NCBI GenBank assembly: GCA_963746735.1
Contig: CAVVCO010000016.1
Span: 1-64,000 of the forward strand
Direction of reading: 5' to 3'
DNA from: CAVSWT01 sp963746735
GTDB lineage: Bacteria; Bacteroidota; Ignavibacteria; Ignavibacteriales; Ignavibacteriaceae
Length of the DNA stretch: 64,000 bases
Shown: in pieces, positions 9,327-17,556 of the stretch
Position numbering within the stretch: position 1 is the first letter of the stretch
Layout of the letters: each line of letters starts with the position of its first letter
Translations under genes and position numbers: made by a program
The notes under the pieces: generated by a model
What the model was told of the DNA's origin: nothing
Seen by the model: the letters and a program-made list of their open reading frames with translations, nothing else
Database searches by the model: none

Positions 9327-9358
9327 AGCCTGGGATATAAATCGCAGGCTTTTTTTTT
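9327..9358 (+). terminator. Rho-independent terminator
   Basis: AGCCTG (9327-9332) pairs with CAGGCT (9345-9350) around a 12-base loop, followed by a run of T to 9358. It ends the M48 protease transcript. On the other strand it lies past the stop of the invertase gene, where it has no T run to match. Confidence 0.8.
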
Positions 9359-9422
9359 ATCAATATTTCTATTGTTAAAAATTATTTTGAATAAAAATTT
9401 AATAAAATCTTTTCAGCCAAAA

Positions 9423-10820
9423 TTAAAATTCAAATTTGTTAAACTTGTTCTCAATTTCCGTAGGCTCATTGAAAATTAACAAATCTACTTTTTTAGGTTC
9501 TTGAATAAGAGTTTTTGCTATAATATATCCTGCGATTGACCATGTTTGTTTACTTCTCGCTTCTTTACCTACAAGTCGATTGTAAATCCCATCATAATAT
9601 TCCGGAAAATCATCTTTGCTTAATCTTTTTTCCATCAGTTTAATCATTTTTGATAAATGTTCTTTATTACCCATTTTAATAGAGGCAGCAGTAAAGTACC
9701 AAATTAAAAAAGGCCAGCTTCCGCCATTGTGATATGACCAGGGTAAATTTTTCGGGTCGTGGCCGGTTTCCAGTTCCCAATCTTTTCCTATCAAAGCAGG
9801 ATAACAAATCTTGATCGGCATTTCACCCATTAACTCTTTTTCTTTATTAAGTAATAATTTTAAGATTGCTTTAGATTGATTTTCTTCTGCCAAAGAATTA
9901 ATAATCATCAATAAATTTCCAGCGGTAAAAAATCTAAAATCCATTCTTGAAGGGCCAAGGTTTCCAATAAAATAACCTTCATCATCTGCCAGCCAATTGT
10001 AAATCCAATATGGAATTGACTCCGGGAAAATATTAAACTGGTTCACAGCATTTTTTTTGTACTCTTCTATTTTGAACCTGTAAATTTTATTTAATTTTTC
10101 CATGTCTAACCAGAAATAATTTCTGATATGGTAAATTAAATGGCCAAGCTTTTTGTCAATCTTTTCAATATAGGTTTTGTTTTCTTTATTATTAATTAAC
10201 AGTTCTTTTGCGCTCATCAAAGTAATATAATAGAGAGCTTGAACTTCCAATGGATAACCATAGACACCCATTCGTCTATCAATCATAAAAGATCCATCAG
10301 GGACAAAAAGAGTGGGGAAAACATCAAATCTGTTTATAATACAAAGGTCAATAATATTTTTTATTGTAGTCTGGATTTTATCACTGTGCGCATAATCAAA
10401 TTCTTCGGTTTTCTTAATATAGGTTATAAGTATATACATCCACCAAAAAATCGAATCTACGGGAGTTACTCTTGCGATCGCAAATTCTCCATAATCTTCA
10501 ACTAATTTTTCTTCAGAAGAAGTTCTTTTTACTTTAAAACTGGCAGGCATCATTCCTTTAGCCGGCAGAAAAGTATCAATTTTATTTTCTCGAATTTGCA
10601 TATCCATTGTTATATCTAGAAAATTTCTAACAATTTCTGTTTTGTCATTTAGTAAAAAAGCAAAAGCTGAAACTGCAAAGTCTCTAATAAAAACTTGATT
10701 ATAGTTTAATTGTTTTTGTGATTTATCTACAGCAGCCAAAGTTCCTATCGGTTTATTTTTATATTCAACAATTGAATTTTCCAAAAACCGCCAGGCTTGC
10801 TTTAATATATTGTTATTCAT
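9423..10820 (-). CDS. GH100 alkaline/neutral invertase
   Basis: A 465-aa cytoplasmic sucrose hydrolase of glycoside hydrolase family 100 (sucrose to glucose and fructose). Nearly every signature of the plant/cyanobacterial family can be read in order: 'RDFAVSAFAFLLN', 'EIVRNFLDITMDMQ', 'ARVTPVDSIFWWMYIL', 'DVFPTLFVPDGSFMIDRRMG', 'YGYPLEVQALYY', 'YFWLDMEKLNKIYRFK', 'AVNQFNIFPESIPYWI', 'GYFIGNLGPSRMDFRFFTAG', 'PWSYHNGGSWPFLIWYFT' and 'SKQTWSIAGYIIAKTL'. The Asp in the 'SFMIDRR' segment and a later Glu are the expected acid/base pair. There is no signal peptide. The gene stands alone on the minus strand with no sucrose transporter or synthase beside it. An intracellular role in sucrose turnover is inferred; the strong likeness to cyanobacterial and plant enzymes makes transfer possible. 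Confidence 0.93.
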   Translation of the reverse strand: MNNNILKQAWRFLENSIVEYKNKPIGTLAAVDKSQKQLNYNQVFIRDFAVSAFAFLLNDKTEIVRNFLDITMDMQIRENKIDTFLPAKGMMPASFKVKRTSSEEKLVEDYGEFAIARVTPVDSIFWWMYILITYIKKTEEFDYAHSDKIQTTIKNIIDLCIINRFDVFPTLFVPDGSFMIDRRMGVYGYPLEVQALYYITLMSAKELLINNKENKTYIEKIDKKLGHLIYHIRNYFWLDMEKLNKIYRFKIEEYKKNAVNQFNIFPESIPYWIYNWLADDEGYFIGNLGPSRMDFRFFTAGNLLMIINSLAEENQSKAILKLLLNKEKELMGEMPIKICYPALIGKDWELETGHDPKNLPWSYHNGGSWPFLIWYFTAASIKMGNKEHLSKMIKLMEKRLSKDDFPEYYDGIYNRLVGKEARSKQTWSIAGYIIAKTLIQEPKKVDLLIFNEPTEIENKFNKFEF

Positions 10821-11093
10821 AATAAGGTAGTGATTATTTAAAAATAACTGTATCTGATTTTAATTTGATTGTATTTCAATGAAAATAGTTCCGTGATTCA
10901 AAAATTATATCAGCCATTTAACTTCATTAAGATTGTATTTAGTTATTATATGCTCTGCTAAATGTATAAATATATAAAGATAAAGGTGTTATAGGTATCA
11001 CAGCAACTTAAAACAAAACTCAATTATCTTTGATATGAAGCGAGTAAATAATTAAAATATTTTTCCTTTAGAAATTTCAAAGGACTTTTTTCT

Positions 11094-11552
11094 ATGAAGA
11101 TATCAAAAATAGTTCTACTTCTTTCAATTCTATTTATTCCTGCTTGTTCAACTCTCATGCTGCAGCCTACCGATTTTTCATGGCCTGTTGAAGCAGTTAT
11201 GAAAGTAGATAACAACGGCAGCGTACAAGAAAAAAGATATTCAATTTCTTTCAATGCCAAAGATCTTTTTCTTCAAGAAAGCGGAGATTCATTAGGATAT
11301 AAAAACAAAGAGCTTAGAGTTATTAGAGATGTGAAAGGATATTACTTTATGACTGCTAATAATTTTAAGGATGTTTATGTTTTTAATCCTGCCGATGGTG
11401 CATTACAATTAAAAAACAAAATTGAAATTTCTGATTCATTAAAAATGGAAAACCCGGCGTTCAATCAGCGGCCTCCTTATATTGAGCTTGTTTATGGCTC
11501 CAGGCATGTTAATTTAACAGATGAAGGAATTGCAGAGGAGGAACAAAAATGA
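11094..11552 (+). CDS. Small lipoprotein of unknown function
   Basis: A 152-aa protein with a lipobox signal peptide ('LLLSILFIPACSTLM', Cys18). The mature part is a beta-rich domain ('DFSWPVEAVMKVDNNGSV', 'KELRVIRDVKGYYFMTANNF'). I do not recognise a family. Its stop overlaps the start of the next gene (ATGA at 11549-11552), so the two are almost certainly translated together and may work together at the envelope. AAAGGA at 11078-11083 may be its ribosome-binding site. The 273 bp upstream separates it from the divergent invertase gene and should hold both promoters. Confidence 0.75.
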   Translation: MKISKIVLLLSILFIPACSTLMLQPTDFSWPVEAVMKVDNNGSVQEKRYSISFNAKDLFLQESGDSLGYKNKELRVIRDVKGYYFMTANNFKDVYVFNPADGALQLKNKIEISDSLKMENPAFNQRPPYIELVYGSRHVNLTDEGIAEEEQK

Positions 11553-12811
11553 AAAAGCTAAATTTAATTTTATTCGTTTTCATTGCGTTGGTATTAAGCT
11601 CAAGTTCTTTGTTGTTAGCGCAATCTGATTACCAAATAGTACAAAGCTTTAAAAACAAAGTACAGCAAATTCAAGACTCAATAAAAAATGCCTCATCATC
11701 GGATGAACTGGATAAACTCGAATATCAAATTGGGCAGCTTAGGCTTAATAATTTAAAGAATCAGGATCTGCTGGATAAAGGACTCTACCCTGATGATTTT
11801 GAATCTTCGATTGAAAAGTTAAGAGCATCATTAAAACTGCGCAATGGTGACTTTTCTCAAATCAATGTTTTGCAATCAGAAGTAACCCAGCTTCAATCTC
11901 AAGTTGATTTATTGAATGCCCGGAATACTGAGCTAATTGCCCAGGTACAATCTTTAGAAGAACAAAGTAAAACAGATAAAAGTAAGTTGGCTAAGCTGCA
12001 AAAAAGTATTGCCGAACTAAAGGCATCAATGAGCAAAAGAGATGATCTAGTAATGGCTATGCTCGATAGTTTAATGCCGGCACCATATAGAGGAGCGCAG
12101 TCACTTTCAACAAAAGAAAAAAATAAAATTTATTCTGAAACACAGAAAAATGACATAATTGCTAATATTAAAAAGTCCATAAGTGATAATATAGCTTTCT
12201 TAAAAGTTACAACGCTTACCCCGAATGATATTGATGCAATTCAGGAACAGCAGGGCAAATTTGAAAATCTTTGGAAGGGAATTGGCCCTAAAATTATTGA
12301 TGCATATTCCGCAAAAGGTAAAAGTGTAAATCATCTTAAGGAAATAGATTCTTCATTTACTAACTGGCATGATGCATTAATCCAGCAAACGTGGAATTCG
12401 GTTAGGGATAATTTTAATCAGCACCACATTATTTTAAGCAAGTTTTCAAGCGGCAGTGAATTTACCAATACTGTTACTTCTTATATAGATGATGAAAGGA
12501 AAAACATACAAGCAAAAGGTAAGGAAGCCGCAGAAAGCAGTTACAAAACATTTGCAGATAGTGCCTGGTTTGGTAATGTTAAGCAAACCTGGGTTCCTTT
12601 TCTAATTGACAATAAAATGTTTTCGGAAGCGCAAAAAGATACGATTGAAAATCACATAACGCAATGGAAAGCTGAAATAAGTCCCAATGAATTTAATTGG
12701 TTGTATCTTATAATAATTGTTTTGTTGGTTGTGATTGCTGTTATATTCTTTGTAAAACGAAAATCAAAAAATGATAATGACCAAACTAAAAATGTGAATA
12801 TTGTGAACTGA
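11549..12811 (+). CDS. Coiled-coil membrane-anchored protein
   Basis: A 420-aa envelope protein of no recognised family. It has a signal peptide ('LILFVFIALVLSSSSLLLAQ'), a long coiled coil at about residues 105-175 ('LQSEVTQLQSQVDLLNARN', 'LAKLQKSIAELKASMSKRD'), a helical domain with several Trp ('KQTWVPFLIDNKMF'), and one C-terminal membrane segment at about 388-405 ('WLYLIIIVLLVVIAVIFFV') followed by a Lys-rich tail. This places most of the chain in the periplasm, held in the inner membrane at its C-terminus. It overlaps the lipoprotein gene 11094-11552 by 4 bp. A structural or tethering role is inferred from the coiled coil only. Confidence 0.75.
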   Translation: MKKLNLILFVFIALVLSSSSLLLAQSDYQIVQSFKNKVQQIQDSIKNASSSDELDKLEYQIGQLRLNNLKNQDLLDKGLYPDDFESSIEKLRASLKLRNGDFSQINVLQSEVTQLQSQVDLLNARNTELIAQVQSLEEQSKTDKSKLAKLQKSIAELKASMSKRDDLVMAMLDSLMPAPYRGAQSLSTKEKNKIYSETQKNDIIANIKKSISDNIAFLKVTTLTPNDIDAIQEQQGKFENLWKGIGPKIIDAYSAKGKSVNHLKEIDSSFTNWHDALIQQTWNSVRDNFNQHHIILSKFSSGSEFTNTVTSYIDDERKNIQAKGKEAAESSYKTFADSAWFGNVKQTWVPFLIDNKMFSEAQKDTIENHITQWKAEISPNEFNWLYLIIIVLLVVIAVIFFVKRKSKNDNDQTKNVNIVN

Positions 12812-12823
12812 CAAAACTCATTG

Positions 12824-12848
12824 ACCCTCTCCTAATTTAGGAGAGGGT
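12824..12848. repeat. Palindromic repeat ACCCTCTCCTA/TAGGAGAGGGT
   Basis: Eleven bases (12824-12834) pair perfectly with 12838-12848 around a 3-base loop. There is no T run, so it is not a standard terminator for the gene upstream, although the hairpin could still protect the 3' end. It is of the same type as the GC-rich palindrome at 8001-8035. Confidence 0.7.
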
Positions 12849-12888
12849 GAGTGAATGGTTAATTTTTGGGATAATATACGGGATACTT

Positions 12889-13269
12889 ATGTCTTCAAAG
12901 AAGTTTCTCTCAAAATATTCGAATCATACTTATGCACTAATGAGAATAGTAATTGGGATTCTATTTTTCAGCCACGGTGTACAAAAAGCGAGCGGATTAT
13001 TAAGCGGTACAATGTCTTTTAGTAACACATTAATTGTATCAGCATGCGTTATAGAACTTGTTGCCGGTTTTTTGATTATAGTTGGTTTACAAACAAGATG
13101 GGCAGCATTTATCGCAAGCGGTGAAATGGCTGTGGCATATTTTAAAGCTCATGCATTTCATTCATTTTGGCCGATTACAAACGGTGGAGAGAAAGCTGTA
13201 TTTTATTGTTTTGTATTTTTATTTATGGCCACTTACGGCGCGGGCGCCTGGAGCATTGATAAAAAATAG
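12889..13269 (+). CDS. DoxX family membrane protein
   Basis: A small integral membrane protein of the DoxX/DoxD family, about 126 aa with four predicted helices: 'ALMRIVIGILFFSHGVQKAS', 'LIVSACVIELVAGFLIIVGL', 'WAAFIASGEMAVAYF' and 'KAVFYCFVFLFMATYGAGAW'. The 'RIVIGILFFSHGVQK' start of the first helix is the family mark. The frame is open further upstream to a GTG at 12847, but that start would lie inside a palindromic repeat; ATG 12889 gives a protein of the usual length. DoxX proteins are tied to thiol or quinone redox balance in some bacteria, and the exact job is unknown here. Confidence 0.85.
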   Translation: MSSKKFLSKYSNHTYALMRIVIGILFFSHGVQKASGLLSGTMSFSNTLIVSACVIELVAGFLIIVGLQTRWAAFIASGEMAVAYFKAHAFHSFWPITNGGEKAVFYCFVFLFMATYGAGAWSIDKK

Positions 13270-13374
13270 CAGCCAAAAAAGGGGATGGCACTTAAAGATT
13301 TTTTTATCTATTTATTTCTATCTTCCTTGCAATACGTTACATTTAGAACATTAAAAAATTAAAGAGAAGATAAA

Positions 13375-14145
13375 ATGAGTGATGAAGAAAAGTCATACAT
13401 TTCCGGAATTTATAATTACTGCGACCGCTGGTGTGAAAAATGTAAATTCACTTCCAATTGTTTTTTATTTACAACTGAGTCTCGAATAACAACTCATGAA
13501 ATAATGAATAACGGAGAATTGCCTAAACCTGAAGATATATTTCCTTCAGAACATAATGCGGAAGAGGGAAATCAAGAAATATTTTTCGATGAAGAAGATG
13601 AAGAAGATTTTGATGAGATGGAATATGATGACGAAAGCACTAATGAAGAAATAGAAAACGACAGCTTGCAGCGGCGGATAGAACAAAACAATTCCCCGCT
13701 TGAAGAATTATCCGGCAATTACATGGAGAAAGCTCATCCATTACTAAAACTGCTAGATGATAGATATGGTTTTTTTGAAAATGCAAATAAAAATTTGGAT
13801 GTTGATGAATTTAAAAATCTAAGTAGTGCTTTTGAAATATTTTCTTTCTATCACATGTTCATTCATGTGAAGTATAAGAGAGCAATGCATGCTAAATCTG
13901 ATTTGTTAAAAGAAGAAGATGAGGAGTCGAAAGAGATGCATGATTATGATATGAACGGAACAGCAAAAATTGCGGCTATCTCAGTAAACAATTCAATAAA
14001 TGCTTTGAATGAATTGTTTCATGCTTTACCGGAATTTGATCATGAAATTTCAGAATTGCTGGTGCTGCTGGGTAAAATAAAAAATGAATCGGATAAAGAA
14101 TTCCCGGGTTGCATGAGTTTTAAAAGGCCAGGGCTGGATGACTGA
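13375..14145 (+). CDS. Acidic hypothetical protein with N-terminal Cys cluster
   Basis: A 256-aa soluble protein of unknown family. The N-terminus has a four-Cys cluster 'CDRWCEKCKFTSNC' (residues 14-27) that could bind zinc or an iron-sulfur centre. A very acidic linker follows at about 60-95 ('FDEEDEEDFDEMEYDDEST'). The rest is helical ('AFEIFSFYHMFIHVKYKRAM', 'TAKIAAISVNNSINALNELF'). There is no signal peptide or membrane segment. AGAGAAG at 13360-13366 precedes the ATG. The layout of a metal-binding knuckle plus helical domain is seen in several unrelated regulators, so I do not assign a function. Confidence 0.7.
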   Translation: MSDEEKSYISGIYNYCDRWCEKCKFTSNCFLFTTESRITTHEIMNNGELPKPEDIFPSEHNAEEGNQEIFFDEEDEEDFDEMEYDDESTNEEIENDSLQRRIEQNNSPLEELSGNYMEKAHPLLKLLDDRYGFFENANKNLDVDEFKNLSSAFEIFSFYHMFIHVKYKRAMHAKSDLLKEEDEESKEMHDYDMNGTAKIAAISVNNSINALNELFHALPEFDHEISELLVLLGKIKNESDKEFPGCMSFKRPGLDD

Positions 14146-14605
14146 CCATATCACTAAAAGTATAATTAAACTTTAAAAGTTTTTCTTCAATTATAATATT
14201 TAACAACTTCAGAATCTTGTATAGTGGTCACTATCTAAGGTCACATCTTGAAAATTAATTTAGTTAAGTAGTTCCCAATATTCTGCTCACATAATCCGGC
14301 GGCAATGGATGTTACTTTGTTCCAATTTAAAGTTAAGTGGAGAATAATTAATAAGAATTCTAAATATTTTGAATAAGCCGGATTCCCCATCTGTAACCTC
14401 GATACTTAAATCATGAACTAATTCCTTCAAAAATAAATTCCATCTAATTAAAAAATGAAATTAATTAGAAAAATTAATACACAAATTCATAAACCGATAT
14501 ACTCCGTTCAAATAAAAATTATGCCTTCTGAAACAAAGTACTTAACAAATTTTAAATTCAATTTTATATTCGCTATGTAAGTTTTATAAATATCGGGGAC
14601 CATAA
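14146..14605. other. 460-bp gap with possible gene relic on minus strand
   Basis: No intact gene. On the minus strand two short open stretches in different frames look protein-like: about 14430 down to 14280 ('LKELVHDLSIEVTDGESGLF', then 'KIFRILINYSPLNFKLEQ') and 14320 down to 14246 ('NWNKVTSIAAGLCEQNIG', then 'NYLTKLIFKM'). They may be pieces of one decayed gene; I cannot name it. The right end should carry the promoter of the outer-membrane receptor. A weak dyad ATAGTG-GT-CACTAT lies at about 14221-14234. Confidence 0.3.
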
Positions 14606-17032
14606 ATGAAAAAATTAGTTGTACTTTTTTTATTTGCTGCAACAACTTTTGTTTCAGCACAAACAAACCAAATTGCTTCCTTGTTTAATAAAGGAATGAT
14701 CAGAGGAGTATTAGTAGACTCATTAGAAAACAGTCCGCTTCCTTCAGCCAATATAACCCTTCATTATCAAAACGATTCTTCATTTGCCGGAGGGATATCA
14801 AGCGGTCTGAAAGGAGAATTCATTTTAAAAGATATAACAGAAGGCAGTTATTATCTTAAAATCAGCTACATCGGATATGAGAACAAATATGTATCCAATA
14901 TTAAAATAAATGAAAGTAACAACGATTATAATATGGGCGTTGTTAGACTTTCAAAAAGCACTTTACAGTTGAAAGAAACTCAGGTTTTAGGTGAACGCGC
15001 TAGCGAAGAACTCCATCTTGATAAGAAAGTAATTAATGTAGGCCAAAATTTAAATGCTTCCGGCGGAACCGCACTCGACGTTCTGCAAGACCAGCCATCA
15101 GTTAGAGTTGATCCAGACGGTACTGTTTACCTTCGCGGCAGCTCTGATTTTAAAGTTCTTATTAATGGTAAGCCCAGTGTTCTACAAGGTGCCGATGCTC
15201 TTAAACAGATAAGCGCGAATATAATTGACAACATTGAATTGATTACAAATCCTTCGGCTAAATATGATGCTGAAGGCTCAGCAGGCATTATCAATATAAT
15301 TTTGAAAAAACAGAAGGAATATTCTCTAAGTGGAATAGCAAATTTAAATAGCGGAACAAAAGACAAATACAACGGTGATTTTTCAATCAATTATAATGTT
15401 AACGGCTTGAATTTTACCGGCGGAATAGATTACCGTGACAACGCATTCTTTAATGATCAGGGAGTTGACCGTACATCGTTTTCAATTGCTGGCGATAATT
15501 ATAATTCAACTCAGCTTTTTATCCGCGATAAACGAAAGCAATATACCGCTAGAGCCGGGCTTGATTACATGATTGACAAAGAAAATTCACTTTCAGTTGC
15601 TTTAAGCAGAGGTGAAATGGATATCAGAACTTCAATTAATTCAAATGTTGATAATCGGAATTCTGCTGGTGGTATTTATTTAATGAATGAAAGTAGTAAT
15701 GATCTCCCGGTAAAATATTTCAATTCAAATTTTAATTATTCGCATAAATTTAATCCGGAAATAAATGAACTGGTATTTGAAGCAACATATTCTAATGTTT
15801 CGCTTCCGAGTGTAAGAAATTCAAATGAATACTCAACAGATCCGACTTTCACTAATAAAAATGCCAATCCATCAAGAGTTATTTTCAGCAACGGTGCCGA
15901 CAGAAATGAAGGAAGGTTGAAGCTTAATTTTTCACAAAAGATTGATGATAAAAGTAAACTTGAAATCGGCTCACAATCAAATTTTTCTTATAGAAATTTT
16001 AACATAGAAAATAAACTGTTCGACTGGACCGCCAATTCTTATATTATCGATTACAGTTTAACAAATAAATTCGACTTTAAGAATAATGTTTATGCAGGTT
16101 TTGTTTCTTATAACAATTCAATCATTGATGTGGATTATATGCTTGGTTTAAGAGCTGAATACACTGATAGACTGCTTGAGCAAAAAACAATGAACGGTAA
16201 TTACAAATATGATAAAATGGATTATTTCCCTTCTGTAAATATTTCTAAGAAGATAGGCGATAACCAGCTTCAATTTAGTTACAGCAGAAGAATTAACAGG
16301 CCGAATGAAAACCTTCTTAATCCTTTCCCGTTTTATTCGGATTCTTATTTAACGAGCCAGGGTAATCCGCAGCTTCTTCCCGAATATATTAATTCGTTCG
16401 AGCTTAATTATCAGAGATTATTCGGTGAAATATTTTTCTCAGTTCAGACTTATTATAGGAGTTCAAACAATTCCATTATCCAAACATTTAAAGTAGATGA
16501 TAACGGCAAAATGAATACATCATTTGAAAATTTCGGAACAAGAAATACTTACGGCTCGGAAATATCATCCAGCTTTAAGGCTGGCGAGATATTTAAGTTC
16601 GATCCGGGAGTTAATTTGTACGGTTCCGATTTAAGTGGAAATGTTATCGGTATGAATGTTAAAAAAAGTAACTTCAACTGGACCACAAGGCTTAACACTA
16701 CCATTATGTTCGCAAAAGATTTTCGCATGCAGATCAGTGGAAATTATTTCGGAAAAATAGATGAACCCCAGATGCAGATTAAACCTTTCTTCATGCTTAC
16801 TGCATCAATTAAAAAAGAATTCTTCGATAATAAATTTTCAGTTACACTACAGGGCAGTAATTTATTGAAGACATCAAACTTAGACATTAGCAGTGACGGT
16901 ACAAATTTTAAAAGTTCTATTTTTGTTCATCAGGAAGTCCCGGTAATAAGTTTAATGTTCAGCTACAACTTTAATAATTTCAAAAAAGCTACCCAGACTA
17001 ATGACAATATCGATGTGCAAACTGGTTTGTAA
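14606..17032 (+). CDS. TonB-dependent receptor-like outer-membrane barrel
   Basis: An 808-aa outer-membrane protein. A signal peptide ('LVVLFLFAATTFVSAQ') is followed by a carboxypeptidase-regulatory-like beta-sandwich at about 33-115 ('IRGVLVDSLENSPLPSANIT', 'GEFILKDITEGSYYLKISYI'). Next come a plug domain at about 125-235 ('GGTALDVLQDQPSVRVDPDG', 'YLRGSSDFKVLINGKPS', 'ASAKYDAEGSAGIINIILKK'-like text) and a large beta-barrel of the Bacteroidota OMP_b-brl_3 type to the end. Such proteins take up or export substrates with TonB/ExbBD energy, although this subfamily often has no known substrate. No SusD partner lies next to it, so a glycan-uptake pair is not supported. It is transcribed alone and ends at a strong terminator. 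Confidence 0.92.
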   Translation: MKKLVVLFLFAATTFVSAQTNQIASLFNKGMIRGVLVDSLENSPLPSANITLHYQNDSSFAGGISSGLKGEFILKDITEGSYYLKISYIGYENKYVSNIKINESNNDYNMGVVRLSKSTLQLKETQVLGERASEELHLDKKVINVGQNLNASGGTALDVLQDQPSVRVDPDGTVYLRGSSDFKVLINGKPSVLQGADALKQISANIIDNIELITNPSAKYDAEGSAGIINIILKKQKEYSLSGIANLNSGTKDKYNGDFSINYNVNGLNFTGGIDYRDNAFFNDQGVDRTSFSIAGDNYNSTQLFIRDKRKQYTARAGLDYMIDKENSLSVALSRGEMDIRTSINSNVDNRNSAGGIYLMNESSNDLPVKYFNSNFNYSHKFNPEINELVFEATYSNVSLPSVRNSNEYSTDPTFTNKNANPSRVIFSNGADRNEGRLKLNFSQKIDDKSKLEIGSQSNFSYRNFNIENKLFDWTANSYIIDYSLTNKFDFKNNVYAGFVSYNNSIIDVDYMLGLRAEYTDRLLEQKTMNGNYKYDKMDYFPSVNISKKIGDNQLQFSYSRRINRPNENLLNPFPFYSDSYLTSQGNPQLLPEYINSFELNYQRLFGEIFFSVQTYYRSSNNSIIQTFKVDDNGKMNTSFENFGTRNTYGSEISSSFKAGEIFKFDPGVNLYGSDLSGNVIGMNVKKSNFNWTTRLNTTIMFAKDFRMQISGNYFGKIDEPQMQIKPFFMLTASIKKEFFDNKFSVTLQGSNLLKTSNLDISSDGTNFKSSIFVHQEVPVISLMFSYNFNNFKKATQTNDNIDVQTGL

Positions 17033-17047
17033 CAATATAATATCAAC

Positions 17048-17086
17048 AAAAAAGCCGCTTCATATAACTATGTAAGCGGTTTTTTT
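17048..17086 (+). terminator. Rho-independent terminator
   Basis: CCGCTT (17055-17060) pairs with AAGCGG (17074-17079). The stem is lengthened by an A run before it and a T run after it (17080-17086). It terminates the outer-membrane receptor gene and can work on both strands. Confidence 0.85.
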
Positions 17087-17311
17087 ATTTTGTGAATGTG
17101 AAAATATTTTTAATAACCACGTTGGTTTCTCCATAAGAAAATAAATAAATATCATCGGTGAATTTCCGCCTTCACAAAATAAATCAATAATTTTCGGAAA
17201 ACTGGCAATGTCTCGGTGGAAATAATTTATGCTTTCGTATTTGTAAACAATAACAGGTGTATAGACGTTTTTTCATTTAAGATTTTGTTATGATTTATTT
17301 TAAAACTTTTT
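17087..17311. other. Gap with a possible minus-strand relic
   Basis: No intact gene. On the minus strand a frame is open from about 17268 down to 17055 without a good start ('VYTPVIVYKYESINYFHRDI', 'ASFPKIIDLFCEGGNSPMIF'). Its composition is protein-like, but it runs into the terminator of the neighbouring gene, so it may be the end of a lost gene. I cannot assign a family. Confidence 0.25.
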
Positions 17312-17419
17312 CTTTAATAATAACAAATCTTAATTAAAGTTAATGCGTTTCCTTTAATTATAATAAACCTTAATTAAAGTCAGAGCTGTTTCTTTAATTA
17401 TAAAATTTTATAATTAAAG
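17312..17419. repeat. Array of three 28-bp palindromes at exact 40-bp spacing
   Basis: Three 28-bp units begin at 17312, 17352 and 17392, each starting CTTTAAT and ending ATTAAAG, separated by 12-bp linkers of unrelated sequence. The third unit (17392-17419) is a perfect 28-bp palindrome; the first two keep the outer arms. The array lies 138 bp before the penicillin-acylase-family gene. The even spacing suggests repeated binding of a dimeric protein on one face of the helix, but it could also be a simple tandem expansion. The rest of the gap to 17556 is a CATTCA-rich run (17447-17508) and AT-rich sequence. Confidence 0.75.
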
Positions 17420-17556
17420 ATGCTTAATTATGGAGTTGAACTTTATGCATTCGGTTTCAGATCCATTCAATCATTAAACTTTCATTCAGCCATTCATTTC
17501 ATTCAATCTTATAATCTTATAATTTTATATATTTCCGATAAAAATAATTACATTCT

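Noticed and set aside
12847..12888. GTG start of the DoxX gene at 12847
   Set aside because: It lies within a palindromic repeat and adds residues not seen in the family; ATG 12889 fits better.
17312..17419. CRISPR array
   Set aside because: Spacers are only 12 bp, units are palindromes and there are no cas genes.
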